Of a stretch of DNA of 64,000 nucleotides, positions 43,809 through 53,426 are shown piece after piece. A model generated the notes under the pieces. The model had not been told where the DNA came from, did not search any database, and saw only the letters and a list, made by a program, of their open reading frames with translations. Numbering within the stretch: position 1 is the stretch's first letter; each line of letters begins with the position of its first letter. The DNA is taken from the NCBI RefSeq assembly GCF_003258595.1, contig NZ_QHHQ01000004.1:682001-746000 (forward strand). Reading direction: 5' to 3'. This DNA is from Acuticoccus sediminis. Lineage in GTDB: Bacteria; Pseudomonadota; Alphaproteobacteria; Rhizobiales; Amorphaceae. Both the position numbers and the translations under genes were made by a program.

Positions 43809-45989
43809 TTAGCCGGAGATCGCGGAAAAGTCCGCCACCTCCCGCGTGGTGTCGCGAAGGGCCGCGAGGAGGCGCAGGCGGTTGGTCCGGAGCGCGGCGT
43901 CGTCGGCGTTGACGAGGACCGCCTCGAAGAACGCGTCGACCGGCGCGCGGAGGGCCGCCAGCGCCGACATGGCGCCGGCATAGTCCTCATCCGCCACCGC
44001 CCCGGCGACGGCCTTGCGAGCGGCCGCGACCGCGTCGAACAGCGCGATCTCCTGGGGCTCGACGAGGGCGTCGCGGGCCGGCTCGCCGGTGACGGGGCCG
44101 CCGTCCTTCTTCTCCTCGGCGCGCAGGATGTTGGTGGCACGGCGGTAGCCGGCCATCAGGTTGGCGCCGTCGTCGGTGGCGAGGAAGTCGGTCAGCGCGG
44201 CGATGCGGTTGACGAGGTCGACGAGGTCGACGGTCGTCACCATCGGGCGGACGGCGCGCACCGTATCGGCGGCGACGCCCGCGTCGCGCTGCTGCACGAC
44301 GAGGCGCTCGACGACGAAGTCGGACAGTTCGGCCACCGGGCCGCGCAGGGCGCCGTAGCCGCCCTCGTCGATCCGCTCGTAGTCCTTCGCGCCGATCGCC
44401 TTCCACTCGGTGTCGAGCGGGGTCTCCTTCCAGAGGCCCCAGGCGGTCATGAGGAGCCCGCCCATCTCGCCGTCGTCGAGCGGGAGGCGCAGGCCGTTCT
44501 CCAGGATCAGGCGGATGATGCCGAGCGCGGCGCGGCGCAGGCCGAAGGCGTCGCCCGAGCCGGTCGGCTTCTCGCCGGCGGCCCAGAGCGAGACGAGCTG
44601 GTCGACCTTGTCGGCGAGCGCCAGCACCACCGACAGCCGCGCGGTCGGAACCGCGTCGTTCGGCCCCTGCGGCTGGTAGTGCTCCTCGATGGCGAGCGCG
44701 ACGTCCCCCGGCGCGCCGTGCGCCTCGGCGTAGCGGCGGCCCATGTAGCCCTGCAGCTCGGGGAACTCGCCGACCATGCCGGTGACGAGGTCGGCCTTGA
44801 TGATCGCCGCCGCCTCGGCCGCCAGCGCGGGGTCGACGCCGAGGGCCGGCGCAATCGCCTCGGCGAGCGCCGTGATACGCGCGACGCGGTCGGCCTGGGT
44901 GCCGAGCTTCTCGTGGAAGGTGACGCCCTTCAGCTTCTCGGCGTGAACCGCGAGGCGCTGCTTCATGTCCTCGTCCCAGAAGAAGCGCGCGTCGGCGAGG
45001 CGGGCCCGGACCACGCGCTCGTTACCGGCGATGATCGCCGTGCCGCCGTCGTCCGCGACGAGGTTGGCGGTCAGGATGAACGCGTTGGCGAGGTTCCCGG
45101 TGGCGGGGTCGCGCGTCACGAAGCACTTCTGGTTCTCGCGGATCGTGAGGCGGATCACCTCGTCCGGCAGCGCCAGCGTCGCCTCGTCGAAGCGGCCGAC
45201 GAGGACGACGGGCCACTCCACGAGCCCGGCGACCTCGGTCAGCAGGGCATCGTCCTCGACCAGCTGGAGGCCGAGGGCGAACACCGCGTCCCGCGCGTCG
45301 TGCAGGATCTGGTCGCGCCGGCGCTCGTGGTCGACGACGACATAGGCCTTCTCGAGGCTCGACTTGTAGTCCTCGAGGCGGCGCACCCTGATCGGCTCCG
45401 GCGCATGGAAGCGGTGGCCGACGGTGGTGTCGCCGACCGGCACGCCCGGCAGCTCGACGGGGACGATGTCGGGGTCCTCGTTCTCCGGCCCGAAGGTCGC
45501 GACGATCGACGTCAGCGGCCGAACCCAGCGCAGCGCCGCGGGGTCGGTGGACGCCTCGCCCCAGCGCATGGTGACGGGCCAGGGGAACCGGCGGATGGCG
45601 TCGACGATCGCCTCGGCGGCGATCTCGATGGCGGGGCGGCCGGGGACGACGGTCCGCGCGACGTAGAAGTCGCCCTTCTTCGGATCGCTCTCGATGGTCG
45701 CCTCGTCGATGGATGCGAGGCCCGCGGCGCGCAGGAAGCCGGCGACCGCCTTCTCCGGCGCACCGACGCGCGGACCCTTGCGCTCCTCGCGACGGTCGGC
45801 GGACTGGGCGGGCAGACCCGTCACGCCGAGCACGAGGCGCCGCGGGGTGGCTGAGGCGTAGGCGCCCTCGTAGGTCAGCCCGGCATCCACCAGGCTGTTG
45901 GTGACGAGGCGCTGGAGATCTTCCGCCGCACGCCTTTGCATGCGCGCCGGAATCTCCTCCGAGAGAAGTTCGACGAAAAGTTCGGGCAT
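43809..45989 (-). CDS. glyS: Glycine-tRNA ligase beta subunit
   Basis: A 726-residue beta subunit of the bacterial (alpha-beta)2 glycyl-tRNA synthetase. It opens [20 protein letters not shown], the family signature, with '[20 protein letters not shown]' after it. '[20 protein letters not shown]', then '[15 protein letters not shown]' and the HD-like '[20 protein letters not shown]' domain follow, and the C-terminus has the anticodon-binding-like helical region. Full length. The alpha subunit gene glyQ, usually near, is not in the window; the upstream gene is a protease. Confidence 0.96.
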   Translation of the reverse strand: MPELFVELLSEEIPARMQRRAAEDLQRLVTNSLVDAGLTYEGAYASATPRRLVLGVTGLPAQSADRREERKGPRVGAPEKAVAGFLRAAGLASIDEATIESDPKKGDFYVARTVVPGRPAIEIAAEAIVDAIRRFPWPVTMRWGEASTDPAALRWVRPLTSIVATFGPENEDPDIVPVELPGVPVGDTTVGHRFHAPEPIRVRRLEDYKSSLEKAYVVVDHERRRDQILHDARDAVFALGLQLVEDDALLTEVAGLVEWPVVLVGRFDEATLALPDEVIRLTIRENQKCFVTRDPATGNLANAFILTANLVADDGGTAIIAGNERVVRARLADARFFWDEDMKQRLAVHAEKLKGVTFHEKLGTQADRVARITALAEAIAPALGVDPALAAEAAAIIKADLVTGMVGEFPELQGYMGRRYAEAHGAPGDVALAIEEHYQPQGPNDAVPTARLSVVLALADKVDQLVSLWAAGEKPTGSGDAFGLRRAALGIIRLILENGLRLPLDDGEMGGLLMTAWGLWKETPLDTEWKAIGAKDYERIDEGGYGALRGPVAELSDFVVERLVVQQRDAGVAADTVRAVRPMVTTVDLVDLVNRIAALTDFLATDDGANLMAGYRRATNILRAEEKKDGGPVTGEPARDALVEPQEIALFDAVAAARKAVAGAVADEDYAGAMSALAALRAPVDAFFEAVLVNADDAALRTNRLRLLAALRDTTREVADFSAISG

Positions 45990-46026
45990 CGGTCGGCCGC
46001 TTGAGGTCAGTCCGGCTCGCCTAGCA

Positions 46027-46782
46027 TCAGGGGTCGTGCGGCGAAAGCCCCCGGTGCAGTGCGGCGCGCCGTTCCGGCGCCCGGCGGGGCGCCTCGCCGA
46101 GCCCGCCCTCGCACATCGAAACGGCCTCGCGGGGGATGAGCGCCACGTAAAGGTCGGTCGCGCTGGTGGCGCTCACCACCCCGACGACGGTGCCGTCCGC
46201 GGTGACGACCGGACCGCCGGAGGCGCCCGGCGCCTGCGTGCAGCGCAGCGTCAGGGCGCCGCCTCCCCCCGCCATGGTCCAGTCCCGGCGGTTGACCGGG
46301 CCGACGACGGGACAGGCGGTGCGGCTCTGCATGTGGCGCACCGGGCGGCCGTAGCCGATGGCGTAGAGCGTCTCGCCCTCGGCGATCTCGGTCGTCACGT
46401 CGAACGGCAGCGCCGCGGGCGCCGGCTCGGACAGGCAGAGGACGGCGACGTCGCCGCCCAGCGGCGTCGCGGCCTTCGGCGTCAGGTGCGCGGCCCACTT
46501 CATCTGTGAATAGCCGAACAGGAGGTGGAGCTGGGACGGCTTCAGCCGGCGCAGGCAGTGCGCGGCGGTGAGGACGGTGCGGGGGCCGATGGCGAACATC
46601 GTGCACTGGCGCTTGTCGCGGTAGCCGGCATAGTTCAGCCGGCCGACGGCGAGGTTCGGCTCCTCCTGCAGCTCGGGCGCCGACGCGTCCCGGTCTGATG
46701 CGTCCTGGGCCGACGCGTCCCGGGCTGCCAGTGGGCAGGCCATCGCGACGAGCAAGGCTGCCATGGCCACCCGCCGCATCAT
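46027..46782 (-). CDS. Exported trypsin-like serine protease
   Basis: A 251-residue chymotrypsin-fold (S1) protease with a signal peptide ([20 protein letters not shown], cleavage near ASA-QD). The catalytic triad is visible: His in '[12 protein letters not shown]', Asp in '[11 protein letters not shown]' and Ser in '[20 protein letters not shown]'. Cys pairs flank the His as usual. Likely periplasmic or secreted. Two adjacent ATGs (46782 and 46779) can serve as start; GGGA lies upstream. It is 37 bp upstream of glyS on the same strand and divergent from a glycosyltransferase. Confidence 0.88.
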   Translation of the reverse strand: MMRRVAMAALLVAMACPLAARDASAQDASDRDASAPELQEEPNLAVGRLNYAGYRDKRQCTMFAIGPRTVLTAAHCLRRLKPSQLHLLFGYSQMKWAAHLTPKAATPLGGDVAVLCLSEPAPAALPFDVTTEIAEGETLYAIGYGRPVRHMQSRTACPVVGPVNRRDWTMAGGGGALTLRCTQAPGASGGPVVTADGTVVGVVSATSATDLYVALIPREAVSMCEGGLGEAPRRAPERRAALHRGLSPHDP

Positions 46783-46834
46783 TTCACGCGTTTCCCATCT
46801 TGACGCCCGGGGGGCCCCACTGCACTGCCCATCC

Positions 46835-48040
46835 ATGCGACCGATCCTCTTCCTCGACGTCTCCCGCCTTCTGCGACGGTACGAGTTCTTCGGCGGCCCA
46901 TCCGGCATCGACCGGATCGAGATGCGATACGCGGACTGGATGCTTCGCCAGACCGCGTTCGAGGCCCGTCCCGTCACGCGCATCGGCAAGCGCCTCCTCG
47001 AGCTGCGCCCGTCCGCCTACGACAAGGTTCACGACACGCTCGTGACGCGGTGGGCCGACGGGACGCCGCGGCAGTTCCTCGCCGACGGGTGGGGCGTGAA
47101 GGGGCAGGTCATCGCCGCGGAGCGTACCCTGCAGCGCCTCGCGGTCCAACGCGGCGCGAAGCCGCTCGACGCGGGCGGACGGGCGAACGTCACGCTCAAC
47201 GTCGGGCACGACGGGCTCGACGTCGCCGAGCGCTTCGCCGGCCTGCCGGGTCATTTCGCGGTGCTGCTGCACGACCTCATCCCGATCACCCACCCCGAGT
47301 ACGACTCCGAGCGCGCCACCAGGTTGCACTACAGGCGCCTGGAAACGCTGGAGACGATGGCCGACCACGTCTTCACCGTGTCGGAGGCGGCGCGCGCCGA
47401 CCTGATCGCCCATGCCCGGCGCGGCGACTTCACCTCGTCGGTGCTGCACTCCGGCCCGGGCCTCGACCCGTCGGCGAGGCCCGTCGAATACGACCGGCCG
47501 ACCTTCGTCCACCTGTCGTCCATCGACCGGCGGAAGAACCTGCCGCTGCTCCTCCACATCTGGCGCGAGTTCGCGTCCGAGCCCAATCCGCCGCAGCTCA
47601 TCGTCATCGGCCGCCGCGGCAACGACCAGACCGCGCTGGAGCTGATCGACCGCGCCGCGGCCCTCACCCCGAACGTGGTCGTGACGGGTCCGCTCGGCGA
47701 CGAGGAGGTGGCCGCGCACATCCCGAACGCGCGGGCGTTGCTGACGCCCTCGTTCACCGAAGGCTTCGGCCTGCCGATCATCGAGGCCCACTCGATGGGC
47801 GTCCCGGTGATCGCGTCGGACATCGCGGCCCACAGGGAGGTCGGCGGCCCCGCCGCGACCTACCTCTCCCCGCTCGACGGCCCGGCGTGGAAGGAGACGA
47901 TCCGCGCCTTCGCCGAGGACGACGGCCTGGTCGCCCAGCAGCGCCGGCTGATCGAGCCCCCCCGCACCTGGGACGACTATTTCGCGCAGACGACGAACGC
48001 CCTGATGGAGCTGATGGAGCGCCCGAGACGCCGCCACTGA
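46835..48040 (+). CDS. Group 1 (GT4-type) glycosyltransferase
   Basis: A 401-residue GT-B-fold glycosyltransferase. 'FFGGPSGIDRIEMRYADWML' is the N-terminal acceptor loop. 'FVHLSSIDRRKNLPLLLHIW' and 'LIVIGRRGNDQTALELIDRA' form the donor-binding half. 'LTPSFTEGFGLPIIEAHSMG' is the E-x7-E nucleotide-sugar motif. It is cytoplasmic and may build a capsule or exopolysaccharide. ATG 46835 (MRPILFLDV) is chosen; an open frame extends upstream over the protease start. No other polysaccharide genes are adjacent. The nested palindrome copy 2 lies 140 bp downstream. Confidence 0.87.
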   Translation: MRPILFLDVSRLLRRYEFFGGPSGIDRIEMRYADWMLRQTAFEARPVTRIGKRLLELRPSAYDKVHDTLVTRWADGTPRQFLADGWGVKGQVIAAERTLQRLAVQRGAKPLDAGGRANVTLNVGHDGLDVAERFAGLPGHFAVLLHDLIPITHPEYDSERATRLHYRRLETLETMADHVFTVSEAARADLIAHARRGDFTSSVLHSGPGLDPSARPVEYDRPTFVHLSSIDRRKNLPLLLHIWREFASEPNPPQLIVIGRRGNDQTALELIDRAAALTPNVVVTGPLGDEEVAAHIPNARALLTPSFTEGFGLPIIEAHSMGVPVIASDIAAHREVGGPAATYLSPLDGPAWKETIRAFAEDDGLVAQQRRLIEPPRTWDDYFAQTTNALMELMERPRRRH

Positions 48041-48180
48041 GCGCGGCCTGGGCACGGCGGGCGCGCCCACGTCGACGCCACGGCGGGGACGACGGGTCAC
48101 GCCATCGCGTCGCCCATCGCTCCCGTCCCACCCTCCCCCGGCACGGCCCCTCCGCAGGCGCCGCCACGGGCACGGCCCCA

Positions 48181-48360
48181 GCCTGTTCTCCGGAGCCAGC
48201 CATCGCTGAAGCCCGGAAAGACCCGGAGCGGGAGCGGCTGCAAGGCCGAAGAACGCAGTGTGCCTTGCAGCCGCTCCCGCTCCGGGTCAGGGCTTCAATC
48301 AGCGATGGCTGGGTCCGGAGGACAGGCGGCACGCCCCTGTTCTCGGGTGAAGCCGGAGCC
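48181..48360. repeat. Nested palindromic repeat element, copy 2
   Basis: Outer arms: 48182-48213 (CCTGTTCTCCGGAGCCAGCC start) and ~48289-48325 (ends CTGGGTCCGGAGGACAGG). The inner stem is a perfect 27-bp inverted repeat, 48220-48246 with 48262-48288 (GACCCGGAGCGGGAGCGGCT start), loop 15 nt. The tail has CTGTTC at 48337 and GTGAAGCC at 48347, as in copy 1 at 9988-10185. The inner stem sequence is quite different from copy 1 but fully self-complementary. It sits between convergent genes (glycosyltransferase and holC). The rest of the 346-bp gap shows no gene. Confidence 0.8.
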
Positions 48361-48386
48361 CTGCGGCGGTCCCGGCGGGGCAAGGC

Positions 48387-48833
48387 TCAGCCCTTCTTCT
48401 CCCAGGCGCCGGACGGGGACTGGCGCCAGTAGGTGACGTCGTGGCCGGCGGCCTTCAGCGGCGGCCAGTGGCGGCGCGCCTCGGTGACGGCGTCCGGGTC
48501 GTCGGCGGAGAAGAGCAGCACGACGCGGTCGTAGCGCTCCACCTCCGTCGGCACGGCGCGGTCGGTCAGGAAGCGGACGTTGGCGCCGTTCGGGTTCTGG
48601 GATCCGGTCGTGAGCACGATCGGGTGCTCCGCCGCGTTGGCGTCGAGGGTGCCGTGCGGCAGGAACGAGTCGTCGCGGTAGGTCCAGAGGTAGCGGTCGA
48701 GGTCGTCGCACCGGATGCGGTCCGGGACCTCCACGACCGCGCGCCAGCCGCGCGCGAGCGTGCGTTCGAGGAGCGTCGGCAGCACGTCTTCGAGCCGCTG
48801 ACGCTCCAGGTGGTAGAAGAGGACCTCCGCCAC
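48387..48833 (-). CDS. holC: DNA polymerase III chi subunit HolC
   Basis: A 148-residue clamp-loader accessory protein that links the replisome to SSB. 'AEVLFYHLERQRLEDVLPTL' then LLERTLARGWRAVV, 'DDLDRYLWTYRDDSFLPHGT' and 'EHPIVLTTGSQNPNGANVRF' are typical HolC segments. The start is GTG 48833, 7 nt after the GST stop. It is third in pepA-GST-holC; pepA-holC is a common alphaproteobacterial pair, here interrupted by the GST gene. Confidence 0.93.
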   Translation of the reverse strand: MAEVLFYHLERQRLEDVLPTLLERTLARGWRAVVEVPDRIRCDDLDRYLWTYRDDSFLPHGTLDANAAEHPIVLTTGSQNPNGANVRFLTDRAVPTEVERYDRVVLLFSADDPDAVTEARRHWPPLKAAGHDVTYWRQSPSGAWEKKG

Positions 48834-48840
48834 CGCCCCG

Positions 48841-49449
48841 TCAGGACGGCTTGGTGGCGGTGAAGGACGGGCGGGCCTCGATCGGCTTCAACCACTCGGC
48901 GAGCGCGGGATAGCTGGCGCGCCAGTTGAGGTCGTCGAAGCGGAAGTCGAGGTAGCCGAGCAGCACCGCGAGGGAGATGTCGGCGACCGTGAGGCTGCCG
49001 CCGCCGGCCGGCGGGGCCGCCTCGAAGATGGAGAGCGTCGCGCCGACCTTGTCGAGGAGGTCGGCCAGCCAGGCGTCCCACTGTTTCTCCTGCGGGCGGG
49101 CGAAGGTCTCGTAGCGGGCCGCGACGGCCGCCTCGGCCGCGCCGCGCGCCATGGCGTACTGGGTGCGGATGAGCCACTCGTCCGGCTTGCCGCGGCCGAG
49201 CATGCGGGTGTCCCCGACGCGGGCGCACAGGTACTCCACGATGACCGGCGAATCGACGATGACGAGCCCGTCCTCGGTCTTCAGCGCCGGGATCTTGCGC
49301 AGCGGGTTGACCGCCTGGAACTCGACGTTGGGTGCCGTCGGCTTCACCGAGGTGGGCACCACCTCGATGTCCTCGGTGAGGCCGAGCTCGTCGGCGACGA
49401 TGGTGACCGTCCGGCCGAACGGCGAGTTGACGACCGAGTAGAGCTGCAT
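48841..49449 (-). CDS. Glutathione S-transferase family protein
   Basis: A 202-residue GST-fold protein. The N-terminal thioredoxin domain has 'MQLYSVVNSPFGRTVTIVAD', with Ser9 at the usual GSH-activating position, and 'NPLRKIPALKTEDGLVIVDS', where the cis-Pro (KIPAL) and the ED/DS motif contact glutathione. The C-terminal helical domain runs from about residue 85 and includes 'GSLTVADISLAVLLGYLDFR', the GST N-capping box (S/T-x-x-D). It lies between pepA (6 bp) and holC (7 bp) in one transcript. Substrate unknown. Confidence 0.9.
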   Translation of the reverse strand: MQLYSVVNSPFGRTVTIVADELGLTEDIEVVPTSVKPTAPNVEFQAVNPLRKIPALKTEDGLVIVDSPVIVEYLCARVGDTRMLGRGKPDEWLIRTQYAMARGAAEAAVAARYETFARPQEKQWDAWLADLLDKVGATLSIFEAAPPAGGGSLTVADISLAVLLGYLDFRFDDLNWRASYPALAEWLKPIEARPSFTATKPS

Positions 49450-49455
49450 CCGGGC

Positions 49456-50949
49456 TCAGCCTTCGTAGTTGTCGGCGATGAAGCGCTCGAGGAGACGCAC
49501 GCCCCAGCCGGTGCCGAAGGTGCGGCTGATCTCGTTGGTCGGCCCGCCCATCGCGGTGCCGGCGAGGTCGATGTGCGCCCAGTTGGCGTCGCCGACGAAG
49601 CGCTTGAGGAACTGCGCGGCGGTGATCGACCCGGCGCTGCGGCCGCCGGTGTTCTTCATGTCGGCCACCTTGGAGTCGATCAGGCCGTCGTACTCCTTGG
49701 CGAGCGGCATGCGCCAGACCTGGTCGCCGGTGGCCGCGCCGGCGGCCGAGAGCTTCGCGGCGACGGCGTCGTCGGTCGCGTACATGCCCGCATAGTAGTG
49801 GCCGAGGGCGACGATGATGGCGCCGGTCAGGGTGCACAGGTCGATGGTGACGGCCGGCTGCCAGCGCTCGATCGTGTAGGTCAGCAGGTCGCCGAGGACG
49901 AGGCGCCCCTCGGCGTCGGTGTTGATGATCTCGACCGTCTGGCCCGACTTGGAGCGGACGATGTCGCCCGGGCGCTGGGCGTTGCCGTCCGGCATGTTCT
50001 CGACGAGGCCGATGATGCCGACGACGTTGGCCTTGGCCTTGCGGCTGGCGATGGCGGTCATGGTGCCGACGACGGCGGCGGCGCCGCCCATGTCGCCCTT
50101 CATGTCCTCCATGCCGCCGGCCGGCTTGATGGAGATGCCGCCGGTGTCGAACACGACGCCCTTGCCGACGAGGGCGACGGGCCTGGCGTCGGCCGCCCCG
50201 CCCTTCCACTCCATGATGACGACGCGGGCCGGACGGACCGAGCCCTGCGCGACGCCGAGGAGCATGCGCATCTCGAGGCTCTCGAGCTCGGCCGGCTCCA
50301 TCACCTTGATCTCGACGCCGAGCTCGGCGAGCTTGGCGGCGCGCTCGGCGAACTCGACCGGGCCGAGCACGTTGGCCGGCTCGTTGACGAGGTCGCGGGC
50401 GGCCATGGTGCCGGTGGCGATCGCCTCGACCGCCTTCCAGCGCGCCTCGGCCGACGCCGGCGAGGGCACGGCGATGGTGATCGCCCGCGGCGCCGGCTCC
50501 GGGTCGTCGGAGTTCTTCTGCTTGTAGCGGTCGAAGGCGTAGGAGCGCAGCTTGATGCCGAGCGCGAGGTCGGCGGTCTGCTCGGCGCTCAACGGCGCAT
50601 CCGGGGCTTCAGCGAAGACGGTGACGTCGGTGTCGGGCCCCGAGGGGAGCGCGCCGGCGACGACACCGCCGAGCTTGGCCCAGTCGGCTTCGTTCATCTT
50701 GGCGACGTCGCCGAGACCGACGATGAGCAGCGAGCGGACGCTGAGGCCGCGCGGGAGCGGTGCGAGGAGCGTCGAGAAGCGCTTCCCCTTGTAGCCCTGG
50801 GCCTCGGCCGCGGAGCTGATGAAGCCGTCGCTCGCCGCATCGGCACGCTGGGCAGCCTCGCCAAGCGCCATACCGTCACCTGCGAACACGACGAGAGTCC
50901 CCGAAGGCGGCAATTCGACGGGGCGAAACTGGATTGTCGGCAAACTCAC
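49456..50949 (-). CDS. pepA: Leucyl aminopeptidase PepA
   Basis: A 497-residue M17 metallo-aminopeptidase that removes N-terminal residues from peptides in the cytoplasm. Metal and active-site residues are in 'LVGKGVVFDTGGISIKPAGG', 'MEDMKGDMGGAAAVVGTMTA' and 'VEIINTDAEGRLVLGDLLTY' (NTDAEGRL signature). Some family members also bind DNA as regulators. The start is GTG 50949 with AGGA 8 nt upstream. First gene of pepA-GST-holC, and divergent from lptF. Confidence 0.95.
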   Translation of the reverse strand: MSLPTIQFRPVELPPSGTLVVFAGDGMALGEAAQRADAASDGFISSAAEAQGYKGKRFSTLLAPLPRGLSVRSLLIVGLGDVAKMNEADWAKLGGVVAGALPSGPDTDVTVFAEAPDAPLSAEQTADLALGIKLRSYAFDRYKQKNSDDPEPAPRAITIAVPSPASAEARWKAVEAIATGTMAARDLVNEPANVLGPVEFAERAAKLAELGVEIKVMEPAELESLEMRMLLGVAQGSVRPARVVIMEWKGGAADARPVALVGKGVVFDTGGISIKPAGGMEDMKGDMGGAAAVVGTMTAIASRKAKANVVGIIGLVENMPDGNAQRPGDIVRSKSGQTVEIINTDAEGRLVLGDLLTYTIERWQPAVTIDLCTLTGAIIVALGHYYAGMYATDDAVAAKLSAAGAATGDQVWRMPLAKEYDGLIDSKVADMKNTGGRSAGSITAAQFLKRFVGDANWAHIDLAGTAMGGPTNEISRTFGTGWGVRLLERFIADNYEG

Positions 50950-51159
50950 GATCGCGGTCCTTTCAGCAGTCCCCGGCGAGGTACTCTAGTTTGTGGCTCT
51001 GACACAACACTCGCGAAAGTGAGGCCTCAAGGACACGATGTCAGCTTGTTTGCGCGAATAGGAAAAGGGAATCTTCAACCCTGTGGACCCTTAGTGTAGG
51101 CCCATTGTCGATGGGCCGTATCGTCGACCCGTTTGTCGAATCACGAGTTTGGATGGTGC
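50950..51159. promoter_or_regulatory. Divergent pepA / lptF promoter region
   Basis: 210 bp between the two start codons, AT-richer than the genes. Promoters for pepA and the lpt operon should lie here. No convincing -35/-10 pair or operator was identified by eye. Confidence 0.35.
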
Positions 51160-52329
51160 ATGCCGCTCATCAGTCGGTATACGGCAAAGCGCATTCTGAC
51201 CCTGTTTCCGGCGGGACTTCTGGTGCTGACTGGGATCATCTGGTCGACGCAAGCTTTGCAGAGGCTCGACTTGGTGACGGCCAAGGGTCAGGCTTTCCTG
51301 GCCTTTTTCGAGCTGACCGCGCTCGCCGTCCCGTACCTCGTCACCCTCCTCGCGCCGATCGCCTTCGTCATCGCGATGGTCGTCGTCTACGACACGATGA
51401 ACCGCGATTCCGAGCTGGTGGTCATCGGTAGCGCGGGCGCGGGACGCATGCGCCTCCTCCAGCCGGCGCTGGTGTCGGCGGCGGTGTGCGCGGTGGTCGT
51501 CACCGTCGGCGCCTTCTATTTCGGGCCGCTCGGCCTCGCCAAGGCGCGCGTGATGATCACGCAGATCCGCGCCGACGTCGTCAGCTCCATCGTCCAGCCC
51601 GGCCGCTTCATCGAGATCGAGGACGGCCTCACCGTCCACATCCGCGACCGGACGGCGGACGGCACGCTGCGCGGTCTCGTGCTCGACGACCGCCGGTCGC
51701 AGGACTTCGACACCACCTACCTCGCCGAGACCGGGCGCGTCGTCGAGTCCGACGGCAACACGCTCCTCGTCATGACCAACGGCAGCGTGCAGCGGATGGA
51801 ACGTCCGGCCAACGAGCTGACGGTCGTCGCGTTCGACGCCTATGCGTTTGATCTTTCGGCATTGAACTCGGGTCCGGTGTCGACCACCTTCCGTCCGTCG
51901 GAGCGGACGTTGTTCGAACTGTTGCAGCCACTCGATCCGGACGACACCTATCGCGCCCAACGCGAGGAGCAGTTCCAGATCGAGATCCACGACCGCCTCT
52001 CGCAGCCGCTGGCGCCGTTCGTGTATGCGCTGGTGGTGTTCCTGTTCGTCGGCGACCCGCGCATGCATCGGCAGAGCCGCATGGCCGGGATCATCGCCGC
52101 GGGGATCTGTGTCGCCGCCGTCCGGGCCGGCGTCTACGGGACGCTGCTGGCCGCCGAGCAGCAGCCGGAATTCGCCTACCTCTCGTACGTGCTCCTCGCC
52201 GCCGTCGGCGCGGGCGCCTTCGCCCTCATCGCCACCGACCGGCACGTCACGTTCCATGAGGAGTGGGCGCATTCGGCGGTGGCCTTCGCCTCGCGCATCG
52301 CCAAGCCCCGCGAAGGGACCACGACATGA
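51160..52329 (+). CDS. lptF: LPS export permease LptF
   Basis: A 389-residue inner-membrane subunit of the LptB2FG ABC transporter that extracts LPS from the inner membrane. 'MPLISRYTAKRILTLFPAGL' starts TM1. 'LLAPIAFVIAMVVVYDTMNR' is the coupling-helix region (E/D-x-x-x-x-R contact with LptB, followed by DSELVV), and the periplasmic beta-jellyroll lies between TM3 and TM4. Three C-terminal helices follow. ATG 51160 is used. lptG overlaps by ATGA. Confidence 0.93.
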   Translation: MPLISRYTAKRILTLFPAGLLVLTGIIWSTQALQRLDLVTAKGQAFLAFFELTALAVPYLVTLLAPIAFVIAMVVVYDTMNRDSELVVIGSAGAGRMRLLQPALVSAAVCAVVVTVGAFYFGPLGLAKARVMITQIRADVVSSIVQPGRFIEIEDGLTVHIRDRTADGTLRGLVLDDRRSQDFDTTYLAETGRVVESDGNTLLVMTNGSVQRMERPANELTVVAFDAYAFDLSALNSGPVSTTFRPSERTLFELLQPLDPDDTYRAQREEQFQIEIHDRLSQPLAPFVYALVVFLFVGDPRMHRQSRMAGIIAAGICVAAVRAGVYGTLLAAEQQPEFAYLSYVLLAAVGAGAFALIATDRHVTFHEEWAHSAVAFASRIAKPREGTTT

Positions 52330-53426
52330 GCGGCCTGGGCACCGGCCGGGTGCTCTCGATCTATGTCGGCACGACGTTCCTGCGCTGGATCTTCGGATTT
52401 TTCGTGCTCGGCACAGCGATCATCTTCCTCGCCGATGCGGTGGAGCTCATCCGCCGCACCGTCGACCGCGATACCTTCAGTGCCTCGACCGCCGTGCTGG
52501 CGTCCTTCTACAAAACGCCCTCCCTCACCGAAGAGTTCCTGCCGTTCGCGGTTCTTTTCGGCTCCATCGCCGCCTTCCTCGCACTCAACCGGCGCCTCGA
52601 GCTCGCGGTGATGCGCAGCGCCGGCATCTCGGCCTGGCAGTTCCTCGCCCCGGCGGTGGTCGTCGTGATCGGCATCGGCATCGCCACCACGACGCTCTAC
52701 AACCCCGTCTCCGCCGCAGGGCGCGAGCGGTCGGACGAGCTCGTCGCGCAGGTCCTCGGCAAGGAGGCGCTGACGCTGACGGGCGGCGAGTCGATCTGGT
52801 TCCGCCAGGACGGCGCAGACGGCCCGTCGATCATGCACGCCGTGGCGGCCTCGTCCGACGGGCTGACCCTCTACCGCGTCGAGATCCACCGCTTCGACGA
52901 TGCCGAGCAGTTCATCGGCCGCCTCGAGGCCGACAGTGCGACGCTGGGCGACGGCAAGTGGCACCTCGAGAACGTCTCGAGCTACAACGCCGACGGCAAC
53001 CGCACGATCGAGCCGACCGCCGAGCTCGCGACCGCGCTCACACCGGTCGAGGTCCACGAGGCCGTGGCGCGCCCCGACGCGATCTCGTTCTGGAACCTTC
53101 CGGCCGCGGTCCAGCTCGCCGAGCGCGCCGGCCTTCCCGCCCATCGCTTCGCGCTGCAGTTTCAGGTGCTGCTCGCCCGTCCGCTGCTGCTCGCGGCGAT
53201 GGTGCTCATCGCCGCGTCGGTGTCGCTGCGCATGGTGCGCCTCGGCGGCGTGACGCGGGCGATCACCGGCGGCGTCGTCGCCGGGTTCTCGCTCTACATT
53301 GCGTCCGCGGTCGCGTCGGACCTCGGCGAGGCGGGTGCGGTGGCGCCCGTGCTGGCCGCCTGGCTGCCGGGCCTCGCGGCGACCCTCTTCGGCGCGACGG
53401 CGCTTCTCTACAGCGAGGATGGGTAG
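52326..53426 (+). CDS. lptG: LPS export permease LptG
   Basis: A 366-residue partner of LptF in LptB2FG. It starts 'MSGLGTGRVLSIYVGTTFLR', and 'PFAVLFGSIAAFLALNRRLE' with LAVMRSAGIS is the YjgP/YjgQ family signature (coupling helix with Arg/Glu). A periplasmic beta-domain and three C-terminal helices complete the usual 6-TM layout. The start overlaps the lptF stop, and lptD begins directly after its stop, so lptF-lptG-lptD are translationally linked. lptB is not in the window. Confidence 0.94.
   Translation: MSGLGTGRVLSIYVGTTFLRWIFGFFVLGTAIIFLADAVELIRRTVDRDTFSASTAVLASFYKTPSLTEEFLPFAVLFGSIAAFLALNRRLELAVMRSAGISAWQFLAPAVVVVIGIGIATTTLYNPVSAAGRERSDELVAQVLGKEALTLTGGESIWFRQDGADGPSIMHAVAASSDGLTLYRVEIHRFDDAEQFIGRLEADSATLGDGKWHLENVSSYNADGNRTIEPTAELATALTPVEVHEAVARPDAISFWNLPAAVQLAERAGLPAHRFALQFQVLLARPLLLAAMVLIAASVSLRMVRLGGVTRAITGGVVAGFSLYIASAVASDLGEAGAVAPVLAAWLPGLAATLFGATALLYSEDG

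Noticed and set aside
43551-45854. 767-codon plus-strand frame opposite glyS
   Set aside because: Shadow of a well-conserved housekeeping gene.
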